A stretch of 64,000 nucleotides of DNA from JBDREC01 sp043820105 [NCBI: Pseudomonadota bacterium] (GTDB lineage: Bacteria; Bdellovibrionota_F; JAHFAK01), in NCBI GenBank assembly GCA_043820105.1, contig JBDREC010000088.1, forward strand, positions 1 to 64,000. The letters run 5' to 3'. Position 1 is the stretch's first letter. Each line of letters opens with the position of its first letter. This document shows positions 1 to 7,396 of this stretch, piece after piece. The notes beneath the pieces were generated by a model. The model worked only from the letters and a program-made list of their open reading frames with translations. It was not told the origin of the DNA and did not search any database. The position numbers and the translations under genes were made by a program.

Positions 1-51
1 TGAAAAAGTTATTGACTTTGAATGCAAATCTGCTCCAATATAACTATTCAT
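1..51 (-). CDS. IS110-family transposase, N-terminal fragment (cut by window edge)
   Basis: Only 17 codons lie in the window: ATG at 51 reading left gives MNSYIGADLHSKSITFS. The pattern Y-I-G-A-D-L-H-S is the usual opening of IS110/IS1111 DEDD transposases, where the first Asp is a catalytic residue of the RuvC-like domain. A good ribosome binding site (AAGGAG) precedes the ATG. The rest of the gene lies off the left edge, so intactness cannot be judged. IS110-family elements lack classical terminal inverted repeats and some use a bridge RNA; the element end should lie between 52 and about 140, because a chromosomal repeat starts there. Family call is by N-terminal motif only. Confidence 0.6.
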   Translation of the reverse strand, partial: MNSYIGADLHSKSITFS

Positions 52-52
52 T

Positions 53-120
53 GCGTCTCTCCTTCTTGTATCTTAATAATAATATTGTTATACAACAATT
101 TATACAGAAGCGAGAGATGC
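53..120 (-). other. Stem-loop in transposase leader covering the ribosome binding site
   Basis: Bases 53-61 (GCGTCTCTC) and 112-120 (GAGAGATGC) pair over nine positions with one mismatch. Inside lies a second hairpin, ATTGTT (84-89) and AACAAT (94-99), with a 4-base loop. The outer stem includes the GGAG of the transposase ribosome binding site, so the folded transcript could hide the start. It could equally be a terminal structure of the insertion sequence. Confidence 0.4.
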
Positions 121-142
121 TTTTCATTATAATGGCACTAAA

Positions 143-224
143 CCCCCTGTTATATCAAGGGGATCTTGAAATAAGTTAAGGATGACCATCGGGTAAATCG
201 CCATTTCGGGGTGGAAACTATTAG
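143..224 (+). repeat. REP-like interspersed repeat, decayed copy
   Basis: This stretch aligns from end to end with 42674-42752: both start CCCCCTG, carry a GGGGAT..TGAAA.AAGTT.AG.ATGA core, and end ATTTCGG..TGGAAA..ATTA. The core is the palindromic TGAAACAAGTTCA repeat seen also at 36186-36214 and 61141-61204. Here the palindrome is eroded (CTTGAAATAAGTTAAG), so it looks old. Bases 225-314 hold nothing recognisable. Confidence 0.6.
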
Positions 225-314
225 TTTATTCAGACACTTCTTTTTCCAAAATTCCTCGCACAGTATCTGGAGTATCTTAAGATGGATCATCAGGGTCTTT
301 TTTTGACTGAATTC

Positions 315-1052
315 CTATAAATTAAACTCATAACTAAGTTCAATTTCTTCGTCTGGATTAGCTAATAGATATTCTTTTGCTAAAACTCTTTTAACATCAG
401 TAATCAAGCTATTTTCATGCATAAGCTCTATTAATGTTCTGCTGCTAACAAGTCTTTCCGTTATATTTCTTGATGTTTGAACAAATTCATATCGACAATT
501 GTTCTTCCAGTCTGTAACTATTGTCGCGATTTCAAATTCAAGGTTAATGCTTGTTTCAAATACTGGACCTTTTGATGTTAATTTAAAAACATCTGTACTT
601 TCAATTAATGAAATCTCTGAACCAGGACAAGTTTTATAAAGATCTATTTTTAGATATGTTGAACCATATTCAGAAAGCTCAGAAATATCCTCTGGAAAGT
701 TTAATGTTATTGTAAGATCTCTAGGTTCTGAATCTGAAATTTCATATTCACTTGATGAGAAAATATCGCAATCACTACATTCTTCAGAATCAGTTTCACC
801 GCTTTCTTCACTGTCGGTTTCTATTTCCGCACATTCAGGGGCCTCTGGTGTTAGTTCACAATCGATATAAGTGTCCCCATCTTCGGGATCTTCTCCAAGG
901 TCAGTTATAATAATTTCTTCATCTTCATCAAATTTAAAATTTGAATTTTCTAAATCCTGGTATCCGCATCCTATTGCCATAATACAAAATAATAATAACA
1001 TGCCTAAAATATTAACGTTTTTTGCCAATGTACCTAAGTTTAATTTTTTCAT
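315..1052 (-). CDS. Acidic lipoprotein of unknown function
   Basis: The start at 1052 is chosen because an AAGGAGG site precedes it and the sigma54 promoter at 1118-1135 would start transcription near 1108, downstream of the longer open frame's ATG (1184). The 245-residue product has a signal peptide ending in a lipobox (IMAIGC, Cys29). A Glu/Asp/Ser-rich Cys-containing linker follows (about residues 55-100), then a beta-rich domain of about 140 residues without a family I recognise. The leader resembles that of the gene at 2540-3379, so the two are likely co-regulated. Predicted to be anchored in the outer membrane or on the surface. Confidence 0.75.
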   Translation of the reverse strand: MKKLNLGTLAKNVNILGMLLLFCIMAIGCGYQDLENSNFKFDEDEEIIITDLGEDPEDGDTYIDCELTPEAPECAEIETDSEESGETDSEECSDCDIFSSSEYEISDSEPRDLTITLNFPEDISELSEYGSTYLKIDLYKTCPGSEISLIESTDVFKLTSKGPVFETSINLEFEIATIVTDWKNNCRYEFVQTSRNITERLVSSRTLIELMHENSLITDVKRVLAKEYLLANPDEEIELSYEFNL

Positions 1053-1117
1053 ATCCCATTTCCTCCTTAATTGATAACCATAAAATATTGATTTTTGCAT
1101 ATCTTGCTTTAGTTTTA

Positions 1118-1135
1118 AAGCATGTTTTGTGCCAA
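1118..1135 (-). promoter_or_regulatory. Sigma54 (-24/-12) promoter
   Basis: TTGGCACAAAACATGCTT has the GG and GC doublets at the required spacing. The predicted start near 1108 gives a leader of about 55 nt for the lipoprotein gene starting at 1052. Confidence 0.8.
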
Positions 1136-1192
1136 GACAAATGAGTTTAAATAAACATTTAAATAACATCTGGTTACATGGCATTTGCCTTA

Positions 1193-1237
1193 CATTTATT
1201 AAGTTAAAACTTGTGGATTTTTGTTGTTTTTGTAAAG
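1193..1237 (+). promoter_or_regulatory. Candidate enhancer (UAS), copy 1 of a perfect 45-bp repeat
   Basis: The 45 bases are identical to 3520-3564. Both copies lie 57-58 bp upstream of the -24 edge of a sigma54 promoter and contain the dyad AAGTT-AA-AACTT. Identity and fixed spacing suggest a binding site for a sigma54 activator. A weaker relative lies at 7305-7351. Confidence 0.6.
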
Positions 1238-1257
1238 GGAGCTAAGATGTTTTTAAT

Positions 1258-2517
1258 TTAAAATAAATTTTTTATGTCTTCCAATGAATATTTGCTTTCA
1301 ATATTTCCTTCTGAATAAGTATAAAAAGTCAAACCGATGTAAGGATCATTGTCTAAACTAATAACTTTTATAAAGATTAAATTTCCATAATCATCATAAT
1401 CATATTCATATGTTAGATCAATATTATTATCACCATCTGAATCATCTTCTAATTTTATGTTATTTCCATTTTCATCATATTCATAAGTTTTTATATGTTC
1501 ATAATTATTATCATTTCCAGAGTCATAGCTATATGATATGTTATTTCCGTTATTATCATACTCATATGTCTCTGCGAAAACGTAATCGCTTCCTTGATTG
1601 CCATATTCTACGCGTATAATGTTCTGATTTTCATCTAGTTGATAAGAGGTGTAATAGTCAATTACTTCATCATTTTCATAATCCAATTCTTCTTTAAGCA
1701 AGTTATTATTATCATCATATTCATAGTATTTAATATATTCATCTGTATTATCTGCATCATAGTCGTATATTGCTTTGCTGAGGTTTCCTTTTTCATCGTA
1801 TTCAAAAGAATAAATATGGTCTATGCTTCCATTTGCATCATTGTCCCTTTGTTCAGACACTAAATTAGAATTTTTGTATACATAATAAAAAATTTTATCC
1901 TCTTTGCCATCTGCATCATTATCATAAATCTCCTTAGACATATTTCCATCTTTATCATATTCATATGAATAAATTATATCTAGGGTTCCATCTCCATCAT
2001 TATCACGCTCTTTAGTGAGCAAGTTGAAGCTTTCATCATATTCATACAAGTACATCTCGCTTATTTCAGTGGCATTTATGTCATCATAATGGAAATAACT
2101 TGTTTCCTGTCCCATACTATTATATTCAGTAATAATCAGGTCACGGAATATTATTTCAAGATCTTCTTTTTCATATTTGTAATAACTTTTACTAATAATA
2201 TATTTATCAAGACCACTGCAGTCCTGATCAATTCCATCACCAAGAATTTCAGTTGCTCCTGGGTAAATTGAAGGATCTTGATCATCGCAGTCACCAGCTG
2301 TGATACTATATCCGTCTTCATCATTATCAATAAGTTCATCTTGAGCAGAGGCTAAACCGTCATTTTCATAAATAGAGTCTTGTAGGTTTTCCTGATTTTG
2401 AACAAAAACAGGCTGATTTGCACACGAATTCATTATTAAAATAAAAATAATTAAAATAGATATTTTAATACTGGATTTTAGAATAACTATGTATTTATAT
2501 GTGTTATTTTTAAGCAT
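1258..2517 (-). CDS. Lipoprotein with MopE-type motif and YD-like repeats
   Basis: The 419-residue product has a signal peptide and lipobox (ILIMNSC, Cys32). Residues 64-102 form a MopE-type putative metal-binding motif (DNDEDGY..GDCDDQDPSIYPGATE..DGIDQDCSG). From about 105 to the end run some eight repeats of roughly 35 residues built on YEYD..GN......D.D.DG..D..Y, which resemble RHS/YD repeats with an added Asp-rich, calcium-type loop. AGGAGA precedes the start. It lies 22 nt downstream of the 2540-3379 gene and is probably cotranscribed from the sigma54 promoter at 3446. Likely a surface-exposed calcium-binding protein; partner unknown. Confidence 0.8.
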   Translation of the reverse strand: MLKNNTYKYIVILKSSIKISILIIFILIMNSCANQPVFVQNQENLQDSIYENDGLASAQDELIDNDEDGYSITAGDCDDQDPSIYPGATEILGDGIDQDCSGLDKYIISKSYYKYEKEDLEIIFRDLIITEYNSMGQETSYFHYDDINATEISEMYLYEYDESFNLLTKERDNDGDGTLDIIYSYEYDKDGNMSKEIYDNDADGKEDKIFYYVYKNSNLVSEQRDNDANGSIDHIYSFEYDEKGNLSKAIYDYDADNTDEYIKYYEYDDNNNLLKEELDYENDEVIDYYTSYQLDENQNIIRVEYGNQGSDYVFAETYEYDNNGNNISYSYDSGNDNNYEHIKTYEYDENGNNIKLEDDSDGDNNIDLTYEYDYDDYGNLIFIKVISLDNDPYIGLTFYTYSEGNIESKYSLEDIKNLF

Positions 2518-2539
2518 ATATCTTCTCCTGTTGTATTTT

Positions 2540-3379
2540 TTAGTAAGCTTTAAAAGGTGTATTTGTGTTATCTAGCCTTTGGCTACCTGCAACTCTAATT
2601 ATTGAATTTGATAAGTCTTTTTGAGTATCTTCAAGAGAAGACAAGGGACCTGGGCAGTTTTTTTTCATGGTTTTGCATGGTCCACTATAATAAGGAAAGT
2701 AAATAGTATAAAATTCAGCATAGCCACTACCACAGCCCCTTTTTTCCAGAAAGGGCCCTATCATTGCATTAAGCTTTTCATCACCAAAGGCCCTTCTTAA
2801 TTTCTCTGGCAAGTATTCCAAGTCTTCTTCCGGGATTGAAGCATACATATAGTCTAGAAAGCATTCCATGTCCATATCATCTTTATAATACTTATCTGCT
2901 ATTTTCTCGAAATCACCAGCTGCCCCTCTTGTTTCTTGTGCTAGTTTAATTTCAAAAATCATATCAACCATGGAGTTTTTATCACCATCTGCTCCAAGTT
3001 CATAAGCTTGTTCTGCTACCATCATGGCTTGACCGCAATCACCGCTTCTTTTATAAGCATCTGAGATTTTGCGAAATAAGTTAAGTTTTGTTTGATACAT
3101 TTCGGATTCGGCATCTATGTTCCGAAGTATATTATAAGCAGCATAATTGAGGATATCCTCGATTTTTTGTCCTTTGCAGTCAAGCTTTCCAATTTCTTTA
3201 ACGCCAGGCCCGGCATTATCAATGCATTCATTTGCCTGGTTAAGCAGACCGTCAAGATAATCTGCAAGTACGGTTTGGCTTTTTATCGAGTTGTGTTGTG
3301 CAAAGCTTGGTGTGAAACTAAAAATTAGAAAACATTGTATTAAAAGAAAAAACACCTTTTTATTTGCCTTAATTTTCAT
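2540..3379 (-). CDS. Exported helical-repeat protein, unknown function
   Basis: The 279-residue product has a signal peptide with likely cleavage after Ala27 (SFTPSFA). The mature part is helical, with TPR-like segments around residues 95-170 (Y..SGDCGQAMMVAEQAYELGA) and several Cys (such as C-K-G-Q, RGCGSGY, GPCKTMKKNC) that could form periplasmic disulfides. The start has an AGGAGG site in a leader nearly identical to that of the 315-1052 gene. First gene of a two-gene unit with 1258-2517. No family recognised. Confidence 0.7.
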   Translation of the reverse strand: MKIKANKKVFFLLIQCFLIFSFTPSFAQHNSIKSQTVLADYLDGLLNQANECIDNAGPGVKEIGKLDCKGQKIEDILNYAAYNILRNIDAESEMYQTKLNLFRKISDAYKRSGDCGQAMMVAEQAYELGADGDKNSMVDMIFEIKLAQETRGAAGDFEKIADKYYKDDMDMECFLDYMYASIPEEDLEYLPEKLRRAFGDEKLNAMIGPFLEKRGCGSGYAEFYTIYFPYYSGPCKTMKKNCPGPLSSLEDTQKDLSNSIIRVAGSQRLDNTNTPFKAY

Positions 3380-3445
3380 ATCCCATTTCCTCCTTAATTA
3401 ATAGCCATAAATTTTCGATTATTGCTAATCTAAGTTTATCTATAT

Positions 3446-3463
3446 AGCAGGGATTGTGCCAAA
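3446..3463 (-). promoter_or_regulatory. Sigma54 promoter
   Basis: TTTGGCACAATCCCTGCT matches the -24/-12 consensus with correct GG-to-GC spacing. It lies about 65 bp upstream of the start at 3379. Its 3' part, CACAATCCCTGC, recurs at 7236-7247 upstream of the activator gene. Confidence 0.8.
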
Positions 3464-3519
3464 ACACCTCGCCAGCAACAAGCGAAATTAAAACAATGAC
3501 TTAGCTTGCCATTTGCTTG

Positions 3520-3564
3520 CATTTATTAAGTTAAAACTTGTGGATTTTTGTTGTTTTTGTAAAG
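3520..3564 (+). promoter_or_regulatory. Candidate enhancer (UAS), copy 2 of the 45-bp repeat
   Basis: Perfect copy of 1193-1237, starting 57 bp upstream of the sigma54 promoter at 3446-3463. Together with 3647-3675 it accounts for most of the 331-bp divergent gap 3380-3710. Confidence 0.6.
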
Positions 3565-3646
3565 CAAGAAGTCTTTTTAGGCAAGATTTTGTAATATTTT
3601 ACATAGCAATATTCTTAAAATAATAAATTTATTCATATGAAAAAAG

Positions 3647-3675
3647 TTGATTTACAGTGGTTTTTATGTTATAAC
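3647..3675 (+). promoter_or_regulatory. Sigma70-type promoter
   Basis: TTGATT and TATAAC are separated by 17 bp. The start of transcription would fall about 30 bp upstream of the ATPase gene at 3711. Confidence 0.5.
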
Positions 3676-3710
3676 ATTATTTATTATCAACAAAAAAAGA
3701 TATAAAATTT

Positions 3711-5024
3711 ATGAAAAGAAATATTTTAAATAAACTTATAAACTGGAAGAACTCACAAAATAGAAAACCTATTCTATTAAAGGGAGCAAGACAGGTTGGG
3801 AAAACATACATTATCAAAGAATTTGGTAAAACCAATTTTGAAAATGTTCATTATTTTGATTTTATGAAAAATAAAAAGTTATGTGACTCCTTTTTAGACA
3901 CCCTTAATCCAGATCAAATATTATTAAATCTTGAACTGCAAAATAAAATCAAAATTGATATAAATAAGGATTTAATAGTTTTTGATGAGATTCAGGAATG
4001 TGAAAAAGCAATAAGTAGTTTAAAGTATTTTTATGAAACTTATCCAGGTGCTTTCATTATTGGATCAGGTTCATTTTTAGGATTGTCATTGGGGACAAGT
4101 TCATTTCCAGTTGGAAAAGTTGAAAAATTAAACCTCTATCCTATGAGTTTTTTTGAATTCTTGGAAGGCATTGATAATGAAAAAATATTAAATTTAATGA
4201 CTGATGGGTATGTTAATAACAAAATCTCTAAAGTGCTTCATGATGAAGTATTAATTTATTTAAAATATTACATAATAACTGGTGGTTTGCCTGAAGTTGT
4301 ATCGACATTTCATGAAAATTCAAATGATTTACAACTTGCGTTTGCTAAAGTTAGGGAACTTCAAAAATCTTTATTATTTGATTATGAAGCAGATATTAGC
4401 AAGCATTCTGGAAAATCAAATGCTGTTAAGATATTATCCGTTTTTAATAATGTGCCATTACAGCTGGCTAGAGAAAATAAGCAAAATAAAAAATTTATAT
4501 TCAAAAATATTTTGCCCAAAAACTCCAATTATTCAAACCTGGAAGATCCAATTAGCTGGTTAACAAAAGCTGGCCTGATTCATAAAATATCAATCTGCAA
4601 AAGAGCGGTAGAGCCTCTTAAGGCTTATACAGAAGAGAATAGATTTAATTTATTTATGTTTGATATTGGAATACTTGGAGCTATGCTTGATTTGGATCCC
4701 ATAAGTATTTTTAAATCTACCTATAAAGAATATAAAGGGTATATTTTTGAAAATTTCGTTATCCAAGAGCTTGTTTCCAGTCAAAAGTTTGATTTTTATA
4801 GCTGGAAAGAAGGAACTAGTGAAATTGAAATTTTAGCAAGAACAGAAAGTGGCATTACACCAATTGAAGTAAAATCAGGATTAAACACAAAAGCAAAAAG
4901 TCTAAAAGTTTTTGTTGAAAAATATGCTCCTCAAAAAAGATATTTATTATCACCTTTGAATATCAAGAAATGTGACTCTGGTATGGTTTTTTTACCTATT
5001 TATTGTGCTTCACTTATTCAATAA
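3711..5024 (+). CDS. AAA ATPase with C-terminal DUF4143 domain
   Basis: The 437-residue cytoplasmic protein starts with an AAA_14-type P-loop: Walker A GARQVGKT (residues 25-32) and Walker B LIVFDEIQ (Asp92-Glu93). A sensor-like GSGSFLGL follows, where the usual motif is GSN/GSS. The C-terminal DUF4143 region ends in a PD-(D/E)XK-like stretch (EIEILAR..GITPIEVKSG, about residues 370-390), with Glu where the first acidic residue is usually Asp. Size and architecture match the widespread DUF4143 ATPases, whose biological role is poorly defined. Monocistronic; it converges on the next gene with a 70-bp gap. No Shine-Dalgarno sequence stands out. Confidence 0.85.
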   Translation: MKRNILNKLINWKNSQNRKPILLKGARQVGKTYIIKEFGKTNFENVHYFDFMKNKKLCDSFLDTLNPDQILLNLELQNKIKIDINKDLIVFDEIQECEKAISSLKYFYETYPGAFIIGSGSFLGLSLGTSSFPVGKVEKLNLYPMSFFEFLEGIDNEKILNLMTDGYVNNKISKVLHDEVLIYLKYYIITGGLPEVVSTFHENSNDLQLAFAKVRELQKSLLFDYEADISKHSGKSNAVKILSVFNNVPLQLARENKQNKKFIFKNILPKNSNYSNLEDPISWLTKAGLIHKISICKRAVEPLKAYTEENRFNLFMFDIGILGAMLDLDPISIFKSTYKEYKGYIFENFVIQELVSSQKFDFYSWKEGTSEIEILARTESGITPIEVKSGLNTKAKSLKVFVEKYAPQKRYLLSPLNIKKCDSGMVFLPIYCASLIQ

Positions 5025-5094
5025 ACCTATTATAAAAGAAGCAATGTGCTTATTGCCTAAAGGCGAGTGTTTTTCTGCTATAAAAAGAGAACAA

Positions 5095-7008
5095 TTAAAA
5101 AGAACCAAGTTCAATGCAGCTCAGATTATCTCCCATTTCACCTGTCTGATCACCAATGTTTTCAGAAGCAGCCAGCCCTTGACCAAGTTCGCCAGAGCTA
5201 TTATTTCCCCAGCATTTTACACAATCTTCATCTATTAAAACGCAGGTGTGCTCGCTTCCAAGGGAAATTTCACTGGCTGTCAGATCATAGCCAAGACTAA
5301 CAGCTGACAAATTGCTTCCCATTTCGGAGGCTTCGTCTCCTATTGTTTCACTGTTTTCGTATCCTAGCCTTCCATAGGTTCCAATTCCCCAGCATTTTAC
5401 TCGACCAACAGATGTAAGCGTGCATACATGGTCATTTCCACAGGAAATTGCTGTTGCATATGTATTATTTCCAAGATCTACATTTGAACTGCCTGAAGGG
5501 TCATTTATATCAGTTGTATTTTCATAGCCAAGATTTCCATCATTTCTCCCCCAACATTTAATTCCGTTACCACTTAATAAAGCACAGGAAAATTGATTTC
5601 CAGTGCACATGTCCATTGGAATTTTATTTGCATCCCCAAGGTTTATTGCAGTGAAACTGTCTGATGCATCATCTCCTATTGGGTTACCAGTGCTATTATA
5701 ACCGCACTGTCCATATTCATTATTGCCCCAGCACTTTATTTCCTTGCCATTAATATCTTTCAAAAGTGCACAAACATGATTTGTGCCTGCGTCCATTTTT
5801 AAAACTTCAAAATAGCTGCCTATTTCAACAAAGGGTAAATTATTTCCCATTTCTGAAGTGCTGTCACCTCTATCTTGAGTATCTTTTAAGCCTAAGACGC
5901 CATTAGTGTTTTGCCCCCAGCATTTAATTCCCGCTGAAAAATCAGAGGTTTTATATCCATAGGCGCAGGAAAAACTGCCTCCTACTGTAATTCCTTGAGC
6001 TAGAAAGTTCATTCCAAGGTCAACGGCAACTATTGTCGCATTATCAATTAATTCAGAACCAGTTCTTCCAAGCACTGCGTTTTCAGCCAAGCCCCAGCAA
6101 TAAACAATGTTGCCAGTGCTTAAAGCGCAAGCATGTGTTTCTTGTATATCCATTTGAGTTATTTCAAAATTATCCAAATCAATTGGGAGCAGGCTTATCC
6201 CCATTTGTGAAGACGAAGTGCCTATATCTGAAGTGCCTGAGTTTCCCAGCAGATCACTATCTCCCCAGCATTTTACTATGCCATTTTGTATGACACATGA
6301 ATTATCACCACCTGCAAATAATTTCATTTCATCTGATGACTCATCATCACTTGTGCTTGTGGATTCTGAAATACCTTCTGTTTCTGTGGTGTCAATAAAA
6401 CTGATTAGTTGATTATTTGATGAATTGTAAACCAGGGTTCCAAAATCTAAATCCACATCACTTGAAGCTTTAAGTAAATTTGTGCCATTTTTATCTTTAA
6501 TGGAAATTTTTTCTGCATCCACACAGTCCAGGCTTGAAAGAGTTGTTAGTGTACTTGAAGCTTCAATGCAATTTGCAATTCCAGGAACTATCCAGATTGA
6601 AAAAGTCAGGTCTGCAGAAATTTCAGCACTAACATCTATTGTATTATTTGATATTTGTGCAAGGCCAATAATCTCAGAATTATCTTCATCAACGATCATT
6701 GCCATAAATAGATAATCTGAGGAGCTATTTTTTATCCTGGAAATAGTTTTTTTCGATTTATTGACTATTTCAGATACTGGCACCCCAACAGGAGATATAA
6801 TTTCATCGCTTGTTATTAGATCACTTGTGTCAATGGTGGCAGAATTGCTTAGAAGCATATCAATATCGATTGTGGCTAGAATATTAATTTCATAATTATC
6901 ATTATTTTGAGTTTGATCAGTATTGCTGTCATTGTTATTAAAGTTGCAGGAGTAGAATGATAATACAATAAAAACATAAAGAAGAAATCTTAATGGTTTT
7001 GTTTTCAT
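5095..7008 (-). CDS. RCC1-repeat lipoprotein
   Basis: The 637-residue product has a lipobox (LSFYSC, Cys21), then an approximately 200-residue N-terminal region and seven RCC1 repeats, each marked by a CWG motif (KCWGDS, YCWGLA, KCWGQN, KCWGNN, KCWGRN, KCWGIG, KCWGNN). Phrases of the GDE.SEMG.NL.AV.LG type recur between blades. Seven repeats fit a complete beta-propeller displayed at the cell surface. The N-terminal region contains an ..IDTSDLITSDEIIS.. segment that loosely resembles the start of the lipoprotein at 38703-41549. AAGGA precedes the start. Ligand unknown. Confidence 0.85.
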   Translation of the reverse strand: MKTKPLRFLLYVFIVLSFYSCNFNNNDSNTDQTQNNDNYEINILATIDIDMLLSNSATIDTSDLITSDEIISPVGVPVSEIVNKSKKTISRIKNSSSDYLFMAMIVDEDNSEIIGLAQISNNTIDVSAEISADLTFSIWIVPGIANCIEASSTLTTLSSLDCVDAEKISIKDKNGTNLLKASSDVDLDFGTLVYNSSNNQLISFIDTTETEGISESTSTSDDESSDEMKLFAGGDNSCVIQNGIVKCWGDSDLLGNSGTSDIGTSSSQMGISLLPIDLDNFEITQMDIQETHACALSTGNIVYCWGLAENAVLGRTGSELIDNATIVAVDLGMNFLAQGITVGGSFSCAYGYKTSDFSAGIKCWGQNTNGVLGLKDTQDRGDSTSEMGNNLPFVEIGSYFEVLKMDAGTNHVCALLKDINGKEIKCWGNNEYGQCGYNSTGNPIGDDASDSFTAINLGDANKIPMDMCTGNQFSCALLSGNGIKCWGRNDGNLGYENTTDINDPSGSSNVDLGNNTYATAISCGNDHVCTLTSVGRVKCWGIGTYGRLGYENSETIGDEASEMGSNLSAVSLGYDLTASEISLGSEHTCVLIDEDCVKCWGNNSSGELGQGLAASENIGDQTGEMGDNLSCIELGSF

Positions 7009-7396
7009 ATTCCTTATCAGTCTTTTGAGTAAATTACCTTTAGCCTAGCATAGCTTTATAGAAAAGTAAATTATTTATTATTGAAATAGGCCATGTTATT
7101 TTAAAAGCACCGAGAAGGACAATATTTAGAGATTTGTTTTAATTTACACGGGCTTGCAACAAACACTTATTGTCTTGTTAAGTTAAATATGCTATGAATT
7201 TGCAGCCTTTTGTCACAAGCAAGGCCTATCAAGACACAATCCCTGCGCTGGGCGTTAACACTTTAATAATAAAAAGGAAATATAGCTAACGGCTATTAGA
7301 AAAGCATTTATTTAACTTAATAATGTTGAGTTTTTTGTTTTTTTTGTTAAGCTATTAAAATTATAATCATTATTAATTAATTAATGAGTTTAAAAA
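7009..7396 (+). promoter_or_regulatory. Divergent intergenic region with relic sigma54 site and third UAS-like block
   Basis: At 7231-7247 the sequence AAGACACAATCCCTGCG shares CACAATCCCTGC with the promoter at 3446-3463, but the essential -24 GG has become GA. At 7305-7351 a 47-bp stretch resembles the 45-bp repeats at 1193 and 3520 in the same orientation. A small hairpin, ATAGC-TAACG-GCTAT, lies near 7280. No clear sigma70 promoter was found for either flanking gene. Confidence 0.4.

Noticed and set aside
52-314. A full-length bridge RNA upstream of the transposase
   Set aside because: The chromosomal REP-like repeat begins at about 143, leaving roughly 90 bp, which is too short for known 5' bridge RNAs. 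Only a leader hairpin is supported.
3711-5024. Toxin-antitoxin or defence module around the DUF4143 ATPase
   Set aside because: It stands alone, with no small partner gene, nuclease operon or mobile-element context on its strand.
5041-5080. Rho-independent terminator between the ATPase and RCC1 genes
   Set aside because: The stem GCC-TAAA-GGC is only 3 bp and is separated from the T-run by several bases.
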